A stretch of 64,000 nt of DNA from NCBI GenBank assembly GCA_002423285.1, contig DIVF01000062.1, positions 30,938-94,937 of the forward strand, written 5' to 3'. A program made the translations under genes and the position numbers. Below are positions 51,158 through 60,034 of this stretch, one piece after another. The notes beneath the pieces were generated by a model. That model ran no database searches. It saw only the letters and a list, made by a program, of their open reading frames with translations, and had not been told where the DNA came from. How positions within the stretch are numbered: position 1 is the first letter of the stretch; every line of letters begins with the position of its first letter. The DNA comes from Micavibrio sp. UBA6139 (lineage in GTDB: Bacteria; Pseudomonadota; Alphaproteobacteria; Micavibrionales; Micavibrionaceae).

Positions 51158-52168
51158 CTAGCGGAACGGCCTTGCACAGGACCCGTTATTCAGGTGTCCG
51201 TACAGACCGTTCTGCGTCATGGAGACCAGCATGTCATCATAATATGCCGCACCCACGACCCGGTTAGCAGAGCGGTCAATGAAGACATTATCGCCATCCG
51301 TATTCTCGTCTTCATCACCCACAGCACTGTCGTCGCGATCCGTTGTGCCATTGACAAGAAACGCACCGGCACCATTACTCCCGTGGCTGAGCAGAACAAA
51401 CGCCCACGCCGATACGTTACCCGTTGGCGGGTCAACGAAATCATCAATATCGGCAAACTGCGACGGCGCAGATGTGCGGCCATTAAACCCGGTGCGCGGC
51501 TGGATAAGATCGGCACCATTGGCGGTACGCAGTTCAATATCTGTATTATCAGCGGCAAAGCCATCACTGCCATTATTCGGGCAACAGAACTTTGCTTTGC
51601 GCGGGTTCCGGTTGACGTTCACGGCGGTTTCTTCTGTGCCATTTTCACGGGTTTGAACATGGGTCGTTTCTGTGATCCAGATACCGCGTGACAGGCATTC
51701 GCTATAAACATCCACCCCCGTATCAGCAATCTGGCCCGGATCGTTATTTGAAAAAACCGGGCTGATGCGGTAGGTGAAAAAGCGCCCCCACCCGTCCAGC
51801 GCGTCGCGTTCATTCAAACCCAATGACAGGAAGGGATAGAGTCCCTCCACCCGCTGGCATGGTGTCCCCGGACCCGGGCGGTCCTCAAGACCAAAATCAG
51901 TGTCTGTGCGATTGACAGACGGGTCCGCCGGGCATGGCAGACGGTCATTCATATGGACAAAAGATGCCAAATGATTGACCGCGCGTTTTTGCACCAGACG
52001 TGTTTCTTTTTCAAGATCCGGCCCGTCCTTCAGGCGCAACACGCCAAGCCCCAGCGTGGCGAACACACCCATAAAGACCGCCACAAGCGCCACCAGAATC
52101 AACGCAACACCGCGCTGATTTTTAAACCGGTCTGGCCGATATTCATTGGGGGTCATGGGTAGCGACAT
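51158..52168 (-). CDS. Pilin-like protein, GspK/PilX-type N-terminus
   Basis: 336 residues. The N-terminal helix QRGVALILVALVAVFMGVFA lacks the +5 Glu, as in GspK and PilX minor components. The shared family domain follows: DRLPCPADPS, GLYPFLSLGL, DGWGRFFTYRISP, KAKFCC, LLSHGSNGAGAF, YYDDMLVSMTQ, and a final NGSCARPFR. Third gene of a coupled three-gene unit; its ATG overlaps the end of the gene before by 16 bases. It ends six bases from the convergent VWA-pilin stop, with no visible terminator. Confidence 0.72.
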   Translation of the reverse strand: MSLPMTPNEYRPDRFKNQRGVALILVALVAVFMGVFATLGLGVLRLKDGPDLEKETRLVQKRAVNHLASFVHMNDRLPCPADPSVNRTDTDFGLEDRPGPGTPCQRVEGLYPFLSLGLNERDALDGWGRFFTYRISPVFSNNDPGQIADTGVDVYSECLSRGIWITETTHVQTRENGTEETAVNVNRNPRKAKFCCPNNGSDGFAADNTDIELRTANGADLIQPRTGFNGRTSAPSQFADIDDFVDPPTGNVSAWAFVLLSHGSNGAGAFLVNGTTDRDDSAVGDEDENTDGDNVFIDRSANRVVGAAYYDDMLVSMTQNGLYGHLNNGSCARPFR

Positions 52169-53271
52169 GATGACGTTCCATTCTCTGCAATAATGCCGGC
52201 CTGTGTGCGCCAGACAACAATATCATCAAAATAATTGGCAGCACCTTCGCTCAACGGACCAACGCGGAAGCTGCGGTCCCATGATGCAGCATTGGTCTGG
52301 GCACCGTTATCGGCCTCGGCGGCGCTCACCGCACCACCCGCGCCATAACGGTTGCGGGTATTATTGGCCAAGAACGCACCATCACCGCGTTTGCCGTGAC
52401 TGACCAGGACAAGTGCTGGGGAAATGATGTTTCTGGAATTTGCCTGATACGGCGCATCAATGCCACCCGGTAATCCCGGTGACACCAGCGCATAGCGGGA
52501 ATTGCTTGTGTCGCGTACATCACGATATGTTTCACCCCCGGCGACGGGCCACAAAACATCACCATCGACGGATAAAATACGAATATCAGTATTGCTCGCA
52601 AAATCCGCCGTGTGGCCATCCCGCGCGCAGCAGAACTTGGCCTTCACGCCGTTCACGTTATCCTTGTTGTCATACCATGCACCATCAAGGCAGCGTATAT
52701 GAACCCGCCCCTGATCCGCAGCATCCGGGTTGACGTTCCCCGAACCATCTTCACGGCCAATATCACCGCGCACGTTATCATTGTTTTGCGCATAAACCGG
52801 GCTGACCGCGTAGGTCAGATAACGGCCCCAACCATCGCGCACATCCGCAGGGGACAGGCCCAATGTTAAAAATGGAACAATCCCAAGATTGCGCGGTACA
52901 CCGCCCGTGGCCCCCGGAACACCCCACGATTCACAGGTCGGGTTATCAAGCGGATTCCCTGGGTTTTGATCGGGAATTGGACGTCCTGATGAAATGCTGG
53001 CCTGGGTTACACCCCATTCCCAACCGAATAATTCGTCGCCACGCCCTGGGTCCGCCGGGCACGGCAGCCGCCCGTTTGATTCAACATAGCTGGAGAGCGC
53101 CGCCAGAACACGGTTCATTTTCAGATGTGTCTCATCGATTTGCTTGGCGCGTTCGGACAAGGACAGAATATAAACACCACCCGCCACGATCAAACCCAAA
53201 ATCGCCAGCGCAATGGTCATTTCCAGCAAGGTAAAGCCGGATTGTTGATTCCGCATCATGGAACGCTGCAT
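52153..53271 (-). CDS. Pilin-like protein of the same family (middle gene)
   Basis: 372 residues. Prepilin start QSGFTLLEMTIALAILGLIV, with Glu at +5, then helix. Family domain: GRLPCPADPGRGDE, GIVPFLTLGL, DGWGRYLTYAVSPVY, KAKFCC, LVSHGKRGDGAFLANNTRN, YFDDIVVWRTQ, and terminal Cys (SSCRYP). Conserved cysteines suggest disulfides outside the cell. GAGGG stands before the ATG. Overlaps both neighbours by 16 bases. Confidence 0.74.
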   Translation of the reverse strand: MQRSMMRNQQSGFTLLEMTIALAILGLIVAGGVYILSLSERAKQIDETHLKMNRVLAALSSYVESNGRLPCPADPGRGDELFGWEWGVTQASISSGRPIPDQNPGNPLDNPTCESWGVPGATGGVPRNLGIVPFLTLGLSPADVRDGWGRYLTYAVSPVYAQNNDNVRGDIGREDGSGNVNPDAADQGRVHIRCLDGAWYDNKDNVNGVKAKFCCARDGHTADFASNTDIRILSVDGDVLWPVAGGETYRDVRDTSNSRYALVSPGLPGGIDAPYQANSRNIISPALVLVSHGKRGDGAFLANNTRNRYGAGGAVSAAEADNGAQTNAASWDRSFRVGPLSEGAANYFDDIVVWRTQAGIIAENGTSSCRYP

Positions 53272-54299
53272 GATTCACCCTCTTCCGCGAAAATGGCATC
53301 CTGTGTCCGCCACAAAATCAGATCATCAAACCGGGTGACAATATTTGTGCTGCGGGTTTTGGTATCGAAATAGGTGTTATCGCCATCGGTGTTTTCCAGT
53401 TCCTGCGCCGCTGTCGGAGCCGTGTTTCTGGTATTATTCGCCGGAATAAACGCCCCCAGCCCGTTGATACCGTGCGAGATAAGAATATAAGCCGGTGCCG
53501 TTGCCCGTGCATTGGCGGGCGGGACTTGCGGGGCCAGATAATATGACCCGCCCGTTGTATTGATCACCGCACCCGTTGCCGGGTCCACGGGACGCATCAA
53601 CGTATCGGGCGTTTGATAACCATCGGGACCCGGTGCGCGGTTAAACGCCAGAACAGGGGCATCGTTCTCATCACGGATATTCAAATCCGTACCTTGCGCA
53701 GGCGTAGCGGGGCAGCAGAAACGGGCCTTGCGTGCATTGATATTACGCATCACACGGACACCGTCGTTTTTACCCTCATCATAAAACCAATCCGCTGTGC
53801 GGCATGCCGGATGCACGTCGGCAGGCAACTCATTATAAGTGTTTTGTGAAAATGCCGGGCTGATCGCATAGGTGAAATAATTTCCAAACCCATCGACCGC
53901 CAATGCTTCCGGAACACCCAAGGTGCGGAACGGAATGATCCCTTCTGTCGTTGGGCAAATATCGGGAATGGCCGCGCCATCAACACCACCACCCGCTTGA
54001 AAACCATAAGGCGGATTGGCCGTTGCCCTGTTCGGAACCGCCGGGCAAGGCAGACGATAATTTTCAACCGCATAACGATTTAAAAGACGGCTGATTTTTT
54101 CCATCTTTTCGGTGGTTTCCATGTGACGGAAATTTTCAACCAACGGCTTCAGGAAAACAAAGACCCCAAAGATCAACGCCCCAACAATAATAATGACCAC
54201 CGCCAGCTCCACCAGCGTAAAGCCGGAAGCCTTTGGACGTTTCAATGCTGTGCCTTTGAAAGTGGAATCAGTAACGCGGCGATCATTCGATACGGCCAT
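53256..54299 (-). CDS. Pilin-like protein of the same family (first gene)
   Basis: 347 residues from ATG 54299 (GGGGAA upstream; an in-frame ATG at 54332 also exists). A 31-residue cytoplasmic leader precedes the prepilin segment SGFTLVELAVVIIIVGALIF, long for a pilin. Family domain: YRLPCPAVPN, GIIPFRTLGV, DGFGNYFTYAISPAF, KARFCC, LISHGINGLGAFIPANNTRN, RFDDLILWRTQ, and ESCSVP. First gene of the unit, divergent from the ars operon. Confidence 0.74.
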   Translation of the reverse strand: MAVSNDRRVTDSTFKGTALKRPKASGFTLVELAVVIIIVGALIFGVFVFLKPLVENFRHMETTEKMEKISRLLNRYAVENYRLPCPAVPNRATANPPYGFQAGGGVDGAAIPDICPTTEGIIPFRTLGVPEALAVDGFGNYFTYAISPAFSQNTYNELPADVHPACRTADWFYDEGKNDGVRVMRNINARKARFCCPATPAQGTDLNIRDENDAPVLAFNRAPGPDGYQTPDTLMRPVDPATGAVINTTGGSYYLAPQVPPANARATAPAYILISHGINGLGAFIPANNTRNTAPTAAQELENTDGDNTYFDTKTRSTNIVTRFDDLILWRTQDAIFAEEGESCSVP

Positions 54300-54491
54300 C
54301 ACGCATTCCCCATTGTGAGCCTTATGATTCATTATCGCAGGATTTTATCCGATAAAACCATAATTAACCAAGGGCTTAGCGCATGGCAGCGCAATATTAA
54401 CGCACCCCCACAATGGTCCGACCATAACCCATTGAAACTATTAATGATATTATTGAAATTTGGACCCCCTCGGCCCGACCACCCACTACCA

Positions 54492-54520
54492 TTGACTTTT
54501 CACCAATATGTCCATATATT
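54492..54520 (+). promoter_or_regulatory. Promoter of the ars operon
   Basis: TTGACT (54492-54497) and TATATT (54515-54520) with a 17-base spacer. Transcription would start at about 54527, one base before the ATG, giving a leaderless message. Confidence 0.72.
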
Positions 54521-54536
54521 TAGACATATGGACATA
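54507..54536. promoter_or_regulatory. Probable ArsR operator
   Basis: Inverted repeat TATGTCCATATAT TTAG ACATATGGACATA, 12 of 13 positions matched, covering the -10 box and the arsR start codon: autoregulation by steric block is expected. Confidence 0.72.
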
Positions 54537-54902
54537 CAAGAAGCACTGATCGCCTTTGACGCCCTGTCGCAGGAAACCCGCCTGCGGGTTTTCCGCCTGC
54601 TGGTCGAATACGGCCCGGATGGCGCCCCGGCGGGTAAGCTCAGCGAAACACTGGGCATCCCCCACAACACCCTGTCTTTTCACCTGAGCCATATGAGTAA
54701 CGCCAATTTGATCCTGTCGCGCCGCGATGGACGTTCGATTATCTACAGCGCAAATTTTGATTTCTTCACAGGATTGCTCCGCTTCATGGTCGAAGATTGC
54801 TGCCGCGTTGAATTCGCCAGCATCCGTGATGACGAAAAAAAAGGCTCCTCCATTATTGAACTGATGAATTGCTGCCAACCGAAAAAAGAGAAAAAATCAT
54901 GA
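54528..54902 (+). CDS. arsR: ArsR-family repressor
   Basis: 124 residues, winged helix: FDALSQETRLRVFRLLVEYG, then GKLSETLGIPHNTLSFHLSHM as recognition part, wing LILSRRDGRSIIYSA. Cysteine pairs VEDCCRVE and MNCCQPKK at the C-terminus are candidate arsenite sites, in place of the classical CVC helix. The ATG coincides with the operator. First gene of a six-gene operon; its stop overlaps the next start (ATGA). Confidence 0.9.
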   Translation: MDIQEALIAFDALSQETRLRVFRLLVEYGPDGAPAGKLSETLGIPHNTLSFHLSHMSNANLILSRRDGRSIIYSANFDFFTGLLRFMVEDCCRVEFASIRDDEKKGSSIIELMNCCQPKKEKKS

Positions 54903-55351
54903 AAATATCTGAAATTAAAAATGTCCTGCCCTCCTTGCAGGCCGTCAACTTCAAACTGCCGGATGGTTCCTATGTGCCGCAACATTTCCACGTCACCGAA
55001 GTCGGCCTTGTCACCAAGCATTTCATTGATTGCGGCGGCGTAGAGCGTAAGGAAACTGTCGCCAATTTCCAGCTTTGGGAGGCTGGCGATTACGATCACC
55101 GTCTGGCCCCACAAAAATTCCTGCATATTCTTAATCTATGCGAAAAGGTTCTCGGCAAAGATGATCTGGATATCGAGGTTGAATACCAGCAAGCCACCAT
55201 TGGCAAATTCGGCCTTGATTTCGATGGCAAGGATTTTGTCCTGACCGCCAAACAAACCGCCTGTCTGGCACAAGACGCCTGCGGCATACCCAACAAGGAC
55301 CAGACTAAAACCGCGATCGGCGGCTGCGCTCCGGGCGGGGGGTGCTGCTAA
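54899..55351 (+). CDS. DUF6428 family protein of ars operons
   Basis: 150 residues. It opens MKISEIKNVLPSLQAVNFKL and contains a conserved His-rich stretch (VPQHFHVTEVG) and a Cys-rich end (GGCAPGGGCC). DUF6428 proteins are found between arsR and arsC in other bacteria; no activity is established. The cysteines suggest metalloid binding. Overlaps arsR (ATGA) and arsC (TAATG). Confidence 0.78.
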   Translation: MKISEIKNVLPSLQAVNFKLPDGSYVPQHFHVTEVGLVTKHFIDCGGVERKETVANFQLWEAGDYDHRLAPQKFLHILNLCEKVLGKDDLDIEVEYQQATIGKFGLDFDGKDFVLTAKQTACLAQDACGIPNKDQTKTAIGGCAPGGGCC

Positions 55352-55770
55352 TGACAAGCCGCATTCTTGTTCTGTGCACGGGTAACTCCTGCCGCTCAGT
55401 CATGGCTGAAGCCTTGTTCAATCACATGGGCAAAGGCACCATTGAAGCGGTGAGTGCTGGCAGCCACCCTGCTGGCTATGTCCACCCGAAATCCATCGAA
55501 ACCCTGAAACGGCACGGCATTGACCCCGGAACCCCGCGCAGCAAGTCATGGAACGAATTTTCGGGGCAATCGTTTGATCTGGTTGTAACCGTCTGCGATG
55601 CGGCAGCGGCTGAGAGCTGCCCTGCCTTCATCGGGCAGGTCAAGAAACTGCACTGGAGCACACCCGATCCCGCCAAAGCCACCGGCACAGATGCACAGAT
55701 TGAAGCGGCATTTGACGAGGCGTATTATAGGCTCAAAGAAAAAATCGAGGAATATTTAAAGAATGCTTGA
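55351..55770 (+). CDS. arsC: Arsenate reductase, low-molecular-weight phosphatase type
   Basis: 139 residues. The phosphate loop LCTGNSCRSVMAEAL (Cys-x5-Arg) is at the N-terminus; further cysteines are in TVCDAAAAESCPAF, giving the redox relay of thioredoxin-type ArsC. WSTPDPA is the family acid loop. It reduces arsenate to arsenite for export by Acr3. The start overlaps the preceding stop. Confidence 0.93.
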   Translation: MTSRILVLCTGNSCRSVMAEALFNHMGKGTIEAVSAGSHPAGYVHPKSIETLKRHGIDPGTPRSKSWNEFSGQSFDLVVTVCDAAAAESCPAFIGQVKKLHWSTPDPAKATGTDAQIEAAFDEAYYRLKEKIEEYLKNA

Positions 55771-56731
55771 GCTCTTCACCCACCTTGCTGACTGGATGGC
55801 CTATGATTTGTTTTCACTCGAAAAAGAAACAAAGCTGGCCGGTGCCGTTCATTTCTTTATCGAAGACACGACAAAGATCTTCTTTCTGCTGGCAGTGATG
55901 ATCTACATCATTGGTTTTGGACGGTCTTATGTATCGCCGGAAAAGGTGCGCGTCTGGCTGACAGGAAAATCACGCTTTACAGGTTATATTCTGGCGGCAC
56001 TACTGGGTGCGCTTACGCCATTTTGTTCATGTTCGTCCGTCCCGCTCTTTATCGCATTTTTGTCGGCTGGTATTCCGCTGGGCGTAACCATGGCGTTTTT
56101 GATTACATCTCCCCTTGTCAATGAAGTCGCTGTCGTCCTGCTGGGTGAGGCTTTGGGATTGAAATTCACCCTCACCTATGTCGGCACGGGCATCGCACTG
56201 GGGATTATCGGTGGTTTTATCATCGATGCGTTCAAGCTCAATAAATGGGTTGAACCCTATGTCTGGGACATCAAAATGCCTGTGCCAGAGAATGCCGAGG
56301 ACGCAAAAGGTTGGGGCTGGCGCGAAAAATATGCGCGCGGTGAAGCCATTGATATCATCAAGCGCGTCTGGCTTTATGTCCTCATCGGCGTTGGTCTGGG
56401 CGCAGGGCTGCATGGGTATGTGCCACAGGAATGGTTCATGGAACATGCCGGTGCCGATAATCCTTTTGCCGTGCCACTGGCCGTTCTTGCGGGGATCCCG
56501 CTTTACGCGAATGCAACGGGCATCATTCCCGTGGCCGAAGTACTGCTGAACAAGGGTGTTCCTATCGGCACCATCCTTGCCTTTATCATGAGCATCGTGG
56601 CGATTTCTTTGCCTGAGTTATTAATCCTCAGAAAAGTTTTAAAAATACAGATGCTTGTATTTTTTGTTGTGTTTTTGTTCCTGGCCTTCGTTGGCGTGGG
56701 GTATTCGTTCAATATTATATTTGGAGGTTAA
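55763..56731 (+). CDS. ArsP/DUF318-family permease
   Basis: 322 residues with eight or so membrane helices. The family signature TPFCSCSSVPLFIAFLSAG is near residue 90, and ITSPLVNEVAVVLLGEA follows. Members export methylated or trivalent organoarsenicals, or act with a small redox protein, as here. Overlaps arsC by eight bases. Confidence 0.85.
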   Translation: MLELFTHLADWMAYDLFSLEKETKLAGAVHFFIEDTTKIFFLLAVMIYIIGFGRSYVSPEKVRVWLTGKSRFTGYILAALLGALTPFCSCSSVPLFIAFLSAGIPLGVTMAFLITSPLVNEVAVVLLGEALGLKFTLTYVGTGIALGIIGGFIIDAFKLNKWVEPYVWDIKMPVPENAEDAKGWGWREKYARGEAIDIIKRVWLYVLIGVGLGAGLHGYVPQEWFMEHAGADNPFAVPLAVLAGIPLYANATGIIPVAEVLLNKGVPIGTILAFIMSIVAISLPELLILRKVLKIQMLVFFVVFLFLAFVGVGYSFNIIFGG

Positions 56732-56733
56732 TC

Positions 56734-56967
56734 ATGGATATTACCGTTCTTGGCAAAGGCTGTTCGCGCTGCGAATCAACCATTCACCGTATTGAGCGCG
56801 AAGCCACAGTACTGGGTGTTCCTGTTCAGATTACTAAAATTACCGATGAGGTCGAAATCATTAAAAACGGCGTCATGACCACGCCCGCCGTGATGATTGG
56901 CGGTAAAATCGTCCATTCCGGCGGCATTCCATCCATTGAGTCCGTTCAATCCTGGCTGAAGAAATAA
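56734..56967 (+). CDS. Small thioredoxin-fold redox protein
   Basis: 77 residues: strand DITVLGKGCSRCES with the Cys-x-x-Cys site, cis-Pro region MTTPAVMIGGKIV, and a short helix. This is the redox-active disulfide protein usually encoded next to DUF318 permeases. It probably reduces the permease or feeds ArsC. GGAGG stands in the tail of the permease gene, eight bases upstream. Confidence 0.9.
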   Translation: MDITVLGKGCSRCESTIHRIEREATVLGVPVQITKITDEVEIIKNGVMTTPAVMIGGKIVHSGGIPSIESVQSWLKK

Positions 56968-56978
56968 GAGTATCTAAA

Positions 56979-58019
56979 ATGACCGCCTGCACCCGTCGCC
57001 TTTCATTTCTCGACCGTTATTTGACGCTGTGGATTTTTCTGGCGATGGCGGCCGGTGTGGCGATTGGTTCGGTTTTTAAAGGCACGCCTGAATTTTTGAA
57101 TGGCCTGTCAATCGGCACGACAAATATTCCGATCGCCATTGGTTTGATCCTGATGATGTATCCGCCGCTGGCGCGGGTCAGGTACGAAGAATTGCCACTG
57201 GTTTTCAAGGACTGGAAAATTCTGCTGCTGTCCTTGGTGCAAAACTGGCTGATCGGCCCCTTCCTGATGTTCGGTCTGGCTGTTCTATTTTTGCATGATT
57301 ATCCTGAATATATGACAGGGTTGATCCTGATCGGCCTTGCCCGTTGCATCGCGATGGTCATCGTCTGGAATCAACTGGCCGAAGGTGACAATCAATATGT
57401 TGCCGCGCTTGTGGCGTTTAACAGCATCTTCCAGCTTTTATTTTTCAGCGTTTATGCGTGGTTCTTTCTATCGGTGCTGCCGCCACTCTTCGGCTTGGGC
57501 GGACAGGTCGTTGACATCAGCTTTATCACCATCGCCGAAAGCGTTTTCATCTATCTCGGCATTCCCTTCCTTGCGGGATTTTTAACGCGCAAAATTCTCC
57601 TCAAACAAAAGGGGCAAGACTGGTACGAAAATAAATTCCTGCCAAAGATCGGCCCGGTTACGCTGATTGCGTTGCTTTTGACGATTCTTGCGATGTTTTC
57701 GTTGAAGGGCGGAATGGTTCTAGAACTGCCACTGGATGTGATCCGCATCGCCATACCGCTGGCAATCTATTTTGTGATTATGTTCTTTATCAGCTTCATC
57801 ATGGGCAAAATGATTGGTGCCGATTACGGCAAGACCACTGCCGCCGCCTTCACCGCCGCCAGCAATAACTTTGAACTGGCCATCGCCGTAGCCATTGCTG
57901 CCTTTGGGCTTGGGTCATCGGTTGCCTTTGCCACTGTGATTGGACCCTTGGTAGAAGTCCCTGTCCTGATCGCCATGGTCAGTGTTGCCCTGTGGTTTAG
58001 ACAAAAAATGTTCAGTTAA
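56979..58019 (+). CDS. acr3: Arsenite efflux transporter Acr3
   Basis: 346 residues with ten membrane helices. Family pieces: RYLTLWIFLAMAAGVAIG, GLILMMYPPLARVRYEEL, the arsenite-site Cys in LIGLARCIAMVIVWNQLAEG, and AFTAASNNFELAIAVAIA. It exports arsenite by proton antiport. Last gene of the operon; convergent with the DksA-like gene at four bases. Confidence 0.93.
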   Translation: MTACTRRLSFLDRYLTLWIFLAMAAGVAIGSVFKGTPEFLNGLSIGTTNIPIAIGLILMMYPPLARVRYEELPLVFKDWKILLLSLVQNWLIGPFLMFGLAVLFLHDYPEYMTGLILIGLARCIAMVIVWNQLAEGDNQYVAALVAFNSIFQLLFFSVYAWFFLSVLPPLFGLGGQVVDISFITIAESVFIYLGIPFLAGFLTRKILLKQKGQDWYENKFLPKIGPVTLIALLLTILAMFSLKGGMVLELPLDVIRIAIPLAIYFVIMFFISFIMGKMIGADYGKTTAAAFTAASNNFELAIAVAIAAFGLGSSVAFATVIGPLVEVPVLIAMVSVALWFRQKMFS

Positions 58020-58023
58020 TGCC

Positions 58024-58362
58024 TCAAGCACCCTGCGCGCAGTTGATGCAGGTGGGAATTGCAGGGTCCAGCGCCAGCCTTTTTTCTGCTATATCCTCAC
58101 CACACTTGACGCAACATCCAAAATCGCCGCTTTTAATCCGCCCCAAGGCAGCCTCTATCTTCTGAATCTGTTCTACCCGGCGGCGTTGGGCAGCCAACGT
58201 CATTTCCTGCTGCTGAATCGCATCGATGCGCGACACGCGCCCAACAACGGTCTGGTCGAGCTCGACAGGTTTTGCGGCATCTGTGGCTTGCTCAATCGTT
58301 GCCTCAAGCTCGACCTTCTGAGCCAAAAGTTTCTTTTTGAATGCTTCGCTATTGATTGCCAT
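58024..58362 (-). CDS. DksA/TraR-type zinc-finger protein
   Basis: 112 residues: a helical hairpin (AQKVELEATIEQATDAAKP, then QQQEMTLAAQRRRVEQIQ) and a four-cysteine zinc finger (FGCCVKCGE and PTCINCAQ). It is shorter than DksA, and the hairpin tip lacks the classical D-x-x-D-x-A motif, so it may modulate polymerase in a different way. Monocistronic on the minus strand. Confidence 0.85.
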   Translation of the reverse strand: MAINSEAFKKKLLAQKVELEATIEQATDAAKPVELDQTVVGRVSRIDAIQQQEMTLAAQRRRVEQIQKIEAALGRIKSGDFGCCVKCGEDIAEKRLALDPAIPTCINCAQGA

Positions 58363-58525
58363 TGGTTATATCCCGGATAAAAAAGTTGCTTTTCAATTGG
58401 TAATCCGTATATTGGCGGCAAATCAACATACGGGTGCCCGATTAATGTAGCTGAAACAGGCCAAAATTCATAAATCATTCGCCCCACCTTGTGGCGACCC
58501 CTTAATTTTGGAGAATTCTGTTTTC

Positions 58526-60016
58526 ATGTTATCGCGCTCATTTTCCCACATCCAAAAACACTGGCTTGGCAATATTCGCAATGATCTTCTTGCGGGCATG
58601 GTCGTTGCCCTTGCCCTGATCCCCGAAGCAATTGCCTTTTCTATTATCGCAGGGGTTGACCCCAAGGTCGGCCTTTATGCATCGTTTTGTATTGCCGTGG
58701 TCATCGCCTTTGTCGGTGGTCGGTCCGGTATGATTTCAGCGGCAACCGGGGCGATGGCCCTTGTTATGGTGACGCTGGTAAAAGAACACGGCCTTGAATA
58801 TCTTCTGGCCGCAACCATCCTGACGGGCATTCTGCAAATATTTGCCGGGTTTTTTAAACTGGGGACGCTGATGCGCTTTGTATCACGCTCCGTTGTGACG
58901 GGCTTCGTCAATGCGCTGGCGATTTTAATTTTCATGGCGCAATTGCCGGAATTCAAAGGCGCAGGCATCACGATGTATGGCATGGTCGCGCTCGGGCTGG
59001 CGATTATTTACATTCTGCCCCGCTTTACCAAGGCCATTCCATCGCCGTTGATCTGCATCATCGTTCTGACCGCAATCAGCATGGTTTTGGGCATGGATCT
59101 GCGAACGGTCGGCGATATGGGGGAACTGCCCTCGACATTGCCGCTCTTCTTGCTGCCGAATATTCCGCTTAATCTTGAAACGCTGATGATCATCTTCCCT
59201 TATGCCCTCACGCTGACAGCGGTGGGCTTGCTGGAATCACTGATGACTGCAACCATCGTTGACGACCTGACCGACACACCGAGCGATAAGAATCGTGAGT
59301 GTAAGGGCCAGGGCATCGCCAATATCGTCGCCGGATTCTTTGGCGGGATGGCGGGCTGCGCCATGATTGGCCAATCGGTCATTAACATTAAATCCGGGGG
59401 CCGTGGCAGGCTTTCAACTTTGTTTGCCGGGCTGTTTCTGCTGTTCCTGATCCTTGTGGTCGGAAAATGGGTCAGCCAGATACCAATGGCGGCGCTGGTG
59501 GCCGTGATGATCATGGTATCGATCGGGACATTCAGCTGGTCCTCGATCAAAAACCTTAAAACACACCCCAAAAGCTCCAGCCTGGTGATGGTGGCAACGG
59601 TCGCAATTGTTGTGCTGACCCATAATCTGGCCTTGGGTGTGTTCGTTGGTGTTCTGATGAGCGCATTATTCTTTGCGCGCAAAGTATCAAGACTGATGAA
59701 AATTGAATCTCATCTTTCTGAAGACCTGAGCCATCGCACCTATAAAGTATATGGACAGGTTTTCTTTGCCTCGGCGGATGATTTCTCTGCTGCCTTTGAT
59801 TTTAAGGAAGTGGTTGAAAAGGTCACGATTGATGTCACGCAGGCCCATTTCTGGGACTTATCAGCCGTGGGCGCGTTGGATAAGGTTGTTTTGAAATTCC
59901 GACGCGAAGGTGCATCCATTGAACTGATCGGCATGAATGAAGCCAGCGCAACCATTGTTGACAGGCTGGCCATCCATGACAAGCCTGACGCGCTTGAACT
60001 CATGCTGAAACATTAA
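58526..60016 (+). CDS. SulP-family anion transporter with STAS domain
   Basis: 496 residues from ATG 58526 with GGAG 12 bases upstream. About 10-12 membrane helices: NDLLAGMVVALALIPEAIAF, DPKVGLYASFCIAVV, SRSVVTGFVNALAILIF, followed by a cytoplasmic STAS domain (about 405-490). Imports sulfate, bicarbonate or a similar anion; substrate unknown. Followed after 18 bases by a universal stress protein gene, an arrangement consistent with one operon. Confidence 0.9.
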   Translation: MLSRSFSHIQKHWLGNIRNDLLAGMVVALALIPEAIAFSIIAGVDPKVGLYASFCIAVVIAFVGGRSGMISAATGAMALVMVTLVKEHGLEYLLAATILTGILQIFAGFFKLGTLMRFVSRSVVTGFVNALAILIFMAQLPEFKGAGITMYGMVALGLAIIYILPRFTKAIPSPLICIIVLTAISMVLGMDLRTVGDMGELPSTLPLFLLPNIPLNLETLMIIFPYALTLTAVGLLESLMTATIVDDLTDTPSDKNRECKGQGIANIVAGFFGGMAGCAMIGQSVINIKSGGRGRLSTLFAGLFLLFLILVVGKWVSQIPMAALVAVMIMVSIGTFSWSSIKNLKTHPKSSSLVMVATVAIVVLTHNLALGVFVGVLMSALFFARKVSRLMKIESHLSEDLSHRTYKVYGQVFFASADDFSAAFDFKEVVEKVTIDVTQAHFWDLSAVGALDKVVLKFRREGASIELIGMNEASATIVDRLAIHDKPDALELMLKH

Positions 60017-60034
60017 AAGACAAGGAATATTATC

